A stretch of DNA of 10,625 bases, from the NCBI GenBank assembly GCA_945871415.1, contig CAMBWG010000045.1:1-10625 (forward strand), written 5' to 3'. A model generated the notes under the pieces. It worked only from the letters and a program-made list of their open reading frames with translations, was not told the origin of the DNA and made no database searches. The DNA is from an uncultured Desulfovibrio sp. (GTDB lineage: Bacteria; Desulfobacterota; Desulfovibrionia; Desulfovibrionales; Desulfovibrionaceae). Position numbers and translations under genes: made by a program. Each line of letters opens with the position of its first letter. The first letter of the stretch is position 1. Below are positions 7,235 to 10,625 of the stretch, one piece after another.

Positions 7235-7313
7235 GCACAAACCCTCTCGCCGAAAGCGCTTCCACGCCCGGCTGTTTGAGCGGAATCACGGGCAGCAGAC
7301 CCGAACACTCCAA

Positions 7314-7340
7314 GAAGCCGCCCGGGGACCGGACGGCTTC
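7314..7340 (-). other. Strong leader hairpin upstream of khpB
   Basis: Positions 7314-7325 pair with 7329-7340 over 12 positions around a 3-nt loop. The only non-Watson-Crick position is C7321/A7333, which becomes G-U when read from the minus strand, so the stem is perfect only in RNA made in the direction of khpB. It lies about 80 nt before the khpB start. It is not followed by a clear T-run, so it could be a leader stability or attenuation element. Confidence 0.55.
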
Positions 7341-7359
7341 GCATTTGCTTCTCCAGAGC

Positions 7360-7390
7360 AGTATACGGAAAACCGCGTCCGCATGACGAA
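7360..7390 (-). promoter_or_regulatory. Possible sigma70 promoter for the khpB-mnmE unit
   Basis: Read from the minus strand, a good -10 hexamer TATACT lies at 7365-7360. The -35 is poor: TTCGTC with a 19-bp spacer (7390-7385) or CGTCAT with 17 bp. The inferred start near 7353 would give a leader of about 120 nt beginning just before the 7314-7340 hairpin. It also overlaps the inverted repeat at 7371-7397. The -10 is the only strong part. Confidence 0.35.
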
Positions 7391-7397
7391 CGCGGTT
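7371..7397 (-). terminator. Possible weak intrinsic terminator after yidC and repeat R2
   Basis: Arms AACCGCGT (7371-7378) and ACGCGGTT (7390-7397) form a perfect 8-bp stem with an 11-nt loop. On the minus strand the stem ends in T residues that run into TTTTCC. It lies about 155 nt past the yidC stop, after repeat R2. The T-tract is short and partly in the stem, so termination would be weak. It overlaps the candidate khpB promoter. Confidence 0.35.
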
Positions 7398-7410
7398 CCG
7401 GTACTAAAGT

Positions 7411-7531
7411 ATTTTCAGTTTGAAACGCGTTGCGTTGCAAACCATACGGCCTGTCGTTTCGCGGAAAAAACACATTCTTTTCCAACCACTTCGGGCCGGG
7501 CGGCTCTGTGTCGCCGCCTCACGTTTCACAT
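7411..7531 (-). repeat. Dispersed structured intergenic repeat, copy R2
   Basis: This copy lies in the gene-free gap 7235-7551 between yidC and khpB. Its shared block 7440-7469 is identical over 30 nt to R1, and the copy also matches R3 beyond it on both sides (ATTTTCAGTTTGAAACGC at 7411-7428; CACTTCGGGCCGGGCGGC at 7487-7504). Three hairpins are visible: 7418-7442 (11-bp arms with one mismatch, 3-nt loop), 7463-7483 (GGAAAA with TTTTCC, 9-nt loop) and 7499-7518 (GGCGGC with GCCGCC). A further stem, CGTTTCA/TGAAACG (7522-7549), lies between the repeat and the yidC stop. True orientation is unknown. Confidence 0.88.
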
Positions 7532-7551
7532 TTTTTCAAAGATGAAACGCT

Positions 7552-9198
7552 CTACTTGTCGAGTCGCTGCTTGCGCGACATCATCCACTGCTGCAGGATG
7601 GACAGGATATTGTTCACCAGCCAGTAGATGACGAGGCCGGAGGGGAATCCCAGGAAAAGAATGGTGAAGACAAAGGGCAGCGCCATCATGATCTTCTGCT
7701 GCGTCGGGTCCGAAGCAGGCGGATTGAAACGCTGCTGGATGAACATGGTCACGCCCATGATAATCGGCGTAATATAGTAGGGGTCCTTGGAGGACAGGTC
7801 GGCCAGCCAGAGCATGTCCGTGCCGGGCAGATAGGTAATGAAGCTGGCGTGCCGCAGTTCGATGGACGTCAGCAGCGCCTGATAGAGCCCGAAGAACACA
7901 GGCAGCTGAATCAGCAGCGGAATGCAGCCGCTGGCGGGGTTGACGCCGTAGGTCTTGTACAGCGCCATGACTTCCTTGTTCATGGCCTGCTTGTCATTCT
8001 TGCAGCGCTCGCGGATTTCATCCATCTGCGGCTTGAGACGGCGCATCTGCTCCATGGACGCATAGCTTTTGGCGGTCAGCGGCCAGAATACGGCCTTGAT
8101 CAGGATGGTCAGGAGGATGATGGCGACGCCCCAGTTGCCGACAAAGCTGTAGAACTTGGCCAGCAGCCAGAGCAAGCCCTTGCCGATCAGACTGAACATG
8201 CCGAGGTCCACGCTCTTGGCCAGCTCTTCGTTGACGGCCAGCAGACGGGCGCGTTCCTTGGGACCGATCCAGTACGACACGTCGCACACGGCTTCCTTCC
8301 CGGGCTCCACAACGATTTCCTGCGGCTCAAGAGAGGCGCGGAAGACGGCTTCCTGCGTCCAGGCGCGCAGGCCCACGTTGTCGCTCACGGCAGGCATGAT
8401 GGCCATGAGGAAATACGTGCTGGTGGGACCGGCCCAGTAAATGCGGCCGCGCTGCGTCACCACGGCGGCGAGCTTTTCCACGGAGGACTCTTCCGCCAGC
8501 GAACCGTCGTTGTCCCAGGCCACGCGCATGGCGTCGTAGTTGCCGCCCGCGGCAAAGCGGCTGTCGGAAGCCACGGTGAATTCAAGACGCACGCTGCGGG
8601 AGGTTTCTTCCGGCGTCGCCAGACGCACGCGCTCCTTGACGAGATAGGTGTCGGCGCTGAAGGTCAGCTCGCGCACCAGCCGGATCTTATCCACTTCGCC
8701 CGTGAACTTCAGCGTCACGGACTTGCCCTCGGCCACATCATAGCTGTCTGCGCCCTCGTAGGACCAGACGCCGTTGCTCCACGAAGGCTGCTTGTTGACC
8801 ACAAGCCCCAGAGGAGAAAAATTCGCCGTGGTGGCGTCCACCATATTGATGACCGGGGAATCGGCATCCACGCCGGAACGGTAGTGATTCAGCGAGAAGG
8901 AACGCACAATGCCGCCGCCGGTATGGAATACCGCCGTATAGAGGGGCGTTCTGATGGTGACTTCCTTCCCCGGCGCGGGGGTAAAGGCGGGCAGAGGCTT
9001 GCCGTCGGGCGTGGTGGCGGAAGCCATCTTCCGGGCTTTTTCGGCCTCGGCTTCCTTGCGGGCCTGCTCCTGCTGCTGCGCAATCACAGCCGGATCGGGC
9101 TTGGAAATCCAGCCCATGCGCTCCGAAAGAGCGCTCCAGCCGACCAGAATCAGCAGGCAGAGGACGATGGCAATAACGAGATTTTTACTGTCTTGCAT
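7552..9198 (-). CDS. yidC: Membrane protein insertase YidC
   Basis: YidC inserts and folds inner-membrane proteins, alone or with SecYEG. The 548-aa product has the Gram-negative layout. An N-terminal membrane segment (NLVIAIVLCLLILVGWSAL, about 6-24) comes first. A large periplasmic domain follows (about 60-340, with AVFHTGGGIVRSFSLNHYR). The Oxa1/YidC core then begins near GLLWLLAKFYSFVGNWGVAI and includes the cytoplasmic loop MEQMRRLKPQMDEIRERCKNDKQ and the segments CIPLLIQLPVFFGLYQAL and FPSGLVIYWLVNNILSILQQW. The hydrophilic-groove basic residue is Lys (ILIKAVFWPLT), a common alternative to Arg. The tail is basic (SRKQRLDK), suited to ribosome contact. Its ATG is 8 nt after the yidD stop, and the ribosome binding site AGGAG is formed by the last codons of yidD, which couples the two. 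Confidence 0.97.
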   Translation of the reverse strand: MQDSKNLVIAIVLCLLILVGWSALSERMGWISKPDPAVIAQQQEQARKEAEAEKARKMASATTPDGKPLPAFTPAPGKEVTIRTPLYTAVFHTGGGIVRSFSLNHYRSGVDADSPVINMVDATTANFSPLGLVVNKQPSWSNGVWSYEGADSYDVAEGKSVTLKFTGEVDKIRLVRELTFSADTYLVKERVRLATPEETSRSVRLEFTVASDSRFAAGGNYDAMRVAWDNDGSLAEESSVEKLAAVVTQRGRIYWAGPTSTYFLMAIMPAVSDNVGLRAWTQEAVFRASLEPQEIVVEPGKEAVCDVSYWIGPKERARLLAVNEELAKSVDLGMFSLIGKGLLWLLAKFYSFVGNWGVAIILLTILIKAVFWPLTAKSYASMEQMRRLKPQMDEIRERCKNDKQAMNKEVMALYKTYGVNPASGCIPLLIQLPVFFGLYQALLTSIELRHASFITYLPGTDMLWLADLSSKDPYYITPIIMGVTMFIQQRFNPPASDPTQQKIMMALPFVFTILFLGFPSGLVIYWLVNNILSILQQWMMSRKQRLDK

Positions 9199-9206
9199 GG
9201 GGGCGG

Positions 9207-9461
9207 TTACTCCTCGGACGTGGACGAGCTGCGCCGCGCTGGCGGCGGAACGGGATCATAGCCCGATCCCCCCCACGGGTGACATCGGGCCAGACGCTTG
9301 AGCGCAAGCCAGCCGCCGCGCACGACGCCATGAACGGCGATGGCTTCGGCGGCATACGCTGAACAGGTAGGAAGATAGCGGCAGGCCGGCGGCAGAGCCG
9401 GCGAAATGAAACGCTGATAAAAGCGAATGGGCGCAATGGCGATACGTCGTACGATATTCAT
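9207..9461 (-). CDS. yidD: Membrane protein insertion efficiency factor YidD
   Basis: This is a small 84-aa protein of the YidD family, which binds the inner membrane and assists insertion alongside YidC. The family pattern is complete: [30 protein letters not shown] (about 12-41), then HG, GG and [19 protein letters not shown] (54-72), with the three conserved cysteines at 27, 33 and 60. A short Ser/Glu-rich tail ends in the codons that form the yidC ribosome binding site. The ATG at 9461 gives the usual N-terminus; the only purine-rich sequence upstream (GAGG) is just 1 nt away, so initiation looks weak. Unlike many genomes, where it abuts rnpA, here it is separated by 140 nt. Confidence 0.95.
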   Translation of the reverse strand: MNIVRRIAIAPIRFYQRFISPALPPACRYLPTCSAYAAEAIAVHGVVRGGWLALKRLARCHPWGGSGYDPVPPPARRSSSTSEE

Positions 9462-9481
9462 GCCTCAAGCCCGTTGCCGCA

Positions 9482-9586
9482 GCCCCGCAGGGGGCGCAAA
9501 AGGCACGGCGTGCCCCGCCGCGACCAGGGGGGTCGCGAACGGGACACGCCGGAATGCGTTCTCCGGCGAAGGCCTTCGCTGAGAAC
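9482..9586 (-). other. Hairpin-rich spacer between rnpA and yidD
   Basis: The 140-nt gap (9462-9601) holds four or more perfect stems: 9558-9586 (outer GTTCTC/GAGAAC, inner palindrome GCGAAGGCCTTCGC at 9566-9579), 9519-9537 (CGCGACC/GGTCGCG, 5-nt loop), 9502-9514 (GGCAC/GTGCC, followed by TTTT on the minus strand) and 9482-9495 (GCCCC/GGGGC). No coding frame with family resemblance is visible. The GGCAC stem plus TTTT could be a weak terminator or attenuator that lowers yidD-yidC expression relative to rpmH-rnpA. Confidence 0.5.
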
Positions 9587-9601
9587 AAAAGTGTATCGCC
9601 G

Positions 9602-10015
9602 TCATACCGGAAAGGTTTTGCTCAGACGCCGCAGCACCGCGCCCAGCTGCCGATCCACATCGGACTGACGCAGCGCGGCCTCTCCGGCCTGCCTCTTGGC
9701 GACGACGACAATATCCGTCCCGTCAGGGATATGACGGACGTGATGCCGAAAAAATTCTCGCAGCAGCCGTTTGATCCTGTTGCGCAAGACGGCCTTGCCG
9801 ACCTTGCGGGAAACGGCGGATCCCAGACGTGCCGGGGCGGGGCTGTCGCCCCGCCCGCAGCGGACGAAAACAAGAAAATGTTCCGTGTGGAAACGCCGGC
9901 CCGCCTCATAACACGCCGTATACTCGGCACGTCTGATGATGCGGCGCTCTCGCGGCCATGTCCGGCGCAGAACGTTTTCGCCCGCATCGAGAGCCGGGGG
10001 TTGCCCCTTTTCCAC
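9602..10015 (-). CDS. rnpA: Ribonuclease P protein component
   Basis: This is the protein subunit of RNase P, which binds the catalytic RNA and the pre-tRNA leader to mature tRNA 5' ends. The product is 137 aa with the GTG start used here. The family signature is clear at 69-90: SRKVGKAVLRNRIKRLLREF, the RNR motif. Upstream, ERRIIRRAEYTACYEAGRRF is the usual N-terminal strand and helix. The GTG at 10015 follows the rpmH stop by 2 nt and lacks a Shine-Dalgarno sequence, so it probably depends on coupling to rpmH. About 15 residues precede the point where the family usually begins, so an internal start is possible, but no ATG or supported GTG is available there. Confidence 0.93.
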   Translation of the reverse strand: MEKGQPPALDAGENVLRRTWPRERRIIRRAEYTACYEAGRRFHTEHFLVFVRCGRGDSPAPARLGSAVSRKVGKAVLRNRIKRLLREFFRHHVRHIPDGTDIVVVAKRQAGEAALRQSDVDRQLGAVLRRLSKTFPV

Positions 10016-10017
10016 AA

Positions 10018-10152
10018 TTAGGCGCTCAGACGCTTGCGGCCCTTGGCACGACGACGGCGCAGCACGGCACGACCGCTGGGGGTCGCCATACGCGCGCGAA
10101 AACCGTGAGTGCGGGCCCGTCTGACCTTACTGGGCTGATAGGTTCTTTTCAT
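10018..10152 (-). CDS. rpmH: 50S ribosomal protein L34
   Basis: This is the 44-aa large-subunit protein bL34. The translation starts [19 protein letters not shown] and ends [16 protein letters not shown], matching the family along its whole length, including the TPSGR segment. The ATG at 10152 has an ideal ribosome binding site, AAGGAG, 6 nt upstream. It is first in the rpmH-rnpA-yidD-yidC unit and is served by a promoter about 230 nt upstream with a structured leader. Its stop (TAA) is 2 nt before the rnpA GTG. Confidence 0.98.
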   Translation of the reverse strand: MKRTYQPSKVRRARTHGFRARMATPSGRAVLRRRRAKGRKRLSA

Positions 10153-10170
10153 GATACACTCCTTGATGAG

Positions 10171-10257
10171 CCCATTGACTCTCTCGCAACACGCCGCGGG
10201 CGATCACGATGCGCGCAATGGGTTTTTGTTGAAATGCGCAGAGTCCGCAGGACTCTG
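10171..10257 (-). other. Inverted repeats in the rpmH leader
   Basis: CCCATTG (10171-10177) is complementary to CAATGGG (10216-10222), closing a 38-nt loop right before the rpmH ribosome binding site. CAGAGTCC (10239-10246) and GGACTCTG (10250-10257) form a perfect 8-bp stem with a 3-nt loop. Both fall in the inferred leader RNA. The first could fold close to the AAGGAG site and affect translation. No known riboswitch or r-protein leader class is recognised. Confidence 0.45.
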
Positions 10258-10337
10258 AATGCAAAGAGCTGCTCCGATCCGGGAATCCGTCCGCGCCGAA
10301 TGCGCAACAAATCCTTCCGCAGAAGCGGACAGCCGCT

Positions 10338-10363
10338 CGTTTGAAATACGGACATTTCAAACG
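10338..10363 (-). promoter_or_regulatory. Perfect 10-bp inverted repeat just downstream of the rpmH promoter
   Basis: Arms CGTTTGAAAT (10338-10347) and ATTTCAAACG (10354-10363) are perfectly complementary around the 6-nt spacer ACGGAC. It begins about 14 nt past the inferred transcription start, so it could be an operator for a dimeric regulator or a 5'-terminal RNA hairpin. The AT-rich arms differ from the GC-rich surroundings. Confidence 0.5.
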
Positions 10364-10383
10364 GAAATATCCCAAGAGGCCGC

Positions 10384-10412
10384 AGGATACACGCCGCGCC
10401 ATGCCCCGTCAA
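10384..10412 (-). promoter_or_regulatory. Sigma70-type promoter for rpmH-rnpA-yidD-yidC
   Basis: On the minus strand, -35 TTGACG (10412-10407) is separated by exactly 17 bp from -10 TATCCT (10389-10384), with 5/6 and 4/6 consensus matches. The inferred start is near 10377, giving a leader of about 225 nt before the rpmH ATG. It is the best -35/-10 pair I saw in the window and sits where a ribosomal-protein promoter is expected. The gene-free stretch 10153-10625 holds this promoter, the leader inverted repeats and repeat copy R3. Confidence 0.7.
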
Positions 10413-10504
10413 GAGGGACGGCGCCGCCTCCCGCCCATTTCCTCCGCAGCAAAGAGAGGCGGAACTGGAATGCTCCGCCTCCTTCTCCAAAAGCGTATCT
10501 GAGC

Positions 10505-10625
10505 ATTTTCAGTTTGAAACGCTTCGCGTTGCAAACCATACGGCCTGTTGTTTCACGGAAAAACGCGGTATTTCCGCTCACTTCGGGCCGGGCGGCGCTG
10601 TGCCGCCGCCTCGCGTTTTACCTTT
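10505..10625 (-). repeat. Dispersed structured intergenic repeat, copy R3 (probably runs off the window)
   Basis: The shared block 10534-10563 differs from R1/R2 at 2 of 30 bases. The copy aligns with R2 from ATTTTCAG (10505) to the window end. Hairpins are at 10512-10536 (11-bp arms with one mismatch, TTC loop), 10556-10576 (CGGAAA with TTTCCG, 9-nt loop) and 10591-10607 (GGCGGC with GCCGCC). It lies about 95 bp upstream of the rpmH promoter, so it is probably the 3' flank of the gene to the right, which is not in the window. Confidence 0.85.

Noticed and set aside
7849..9261. 470-aa open frame on the plus strand
   Set aside because: It is antisense to yidC, has His/Gly-rich low-complexity composition and no recognisable domain, while yidC on the other strand is complete.
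10008..10016. TTTTCCACA, a match to a relaxed DnaA-box consensus near rpmH
   Set aside because: It is a single site inside the rpmH-rnpA junction with no cluster, no AT-rich unwinding element and no dnaA in the window, so there is no support for oriC.
10149..10490. 113-aa minus-strand open frame upstream of rpmH
   Set aside because: It spans the promoter, palindrome and leader of rpmH and has no domain resemblance.
10357..10581. Minus-strand open frame reading FFRETTGRMV, also seen in a frame across R1
   Set aside because: The shared peptide comes from the repeat DNA itself. The frame is not kept in R2, and no ribosome site or coding continuity exists, so it is not a protein family.

Overview
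This is a GC-rich bacterial chromosome segment in which every protein gene I can support lies on the minus strand. Read right to left, the order is rpmH, rnpA, yidD, yidC, khpB (jag), mnmE, a DEDDy 3'-5' exonuclease, a YvcK/CofD-like protein, an RluA-family pseudouridine synthase, a DUF47 (PhoU-like) protein and a PiT phosphate transporter. The first six are the classical rpmH-to-mnmE block. Continuation into a small RNase D-like exonuclease and a CofD-like protein fits my memory of Desulfovibrio and relatives (Desulfovibrionaceae). That placement is inference, and no 16S or other phylogenetic marker was tested.

Layout in the direction of transcription: (1) 10625-10153 has no gene; it holds one copy of a dispersed intergenic repeat (R3), a good sigma70-type promoter and a structured leader of about 225 nt. 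(2) 10152-7552 is rpmH-rnpA-yidD-yidC, covering ribosomal protein L34, the RNase P protein and two membrane-insertion factors, with a hairpin-rich 140-nt spacer between rnpA and yidD. (3) 7551-7235 has no gene; it holds repeat R2, a possible promoter and a strong leader hairpin. (4) 7234-1917 is a five-gene unit, khpB-mnmE-exonuclease-cofD-like-rluA-like, with start/stop overlaps at three of four junctions. (5) 1916-1703 has no gene and holds repeat R1. (6) 1702-79 is the DUF47-pit pair with an 8-bp overlap, followed by a long hairpin at the window edge.

Functionally, unit 2 serves ribosome assembly, tRNA 5' maturation and membrane protein insertion. Unit 4 is mostly RNA-related: an RNA-binding KH/R3H protein, tRNA wobble-uridine modification, an exonuclease and a pseudouridine synthase. 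A YvcK/CofD-like protein of unknown substrate is translationally coupled inside it. Unit 6 is low-affinity phosphate uptake with its usual accessory protein.

The least explained signal is the repeat family: three copies of a roughly 110-120 bp element, all in the same orientation and each in a gap between transcription units. Each copy can form the same three hairpins, and one hairpin shows a compensatory base-pair change. This looks like a structured, possibly undescribed intergenic repeat.
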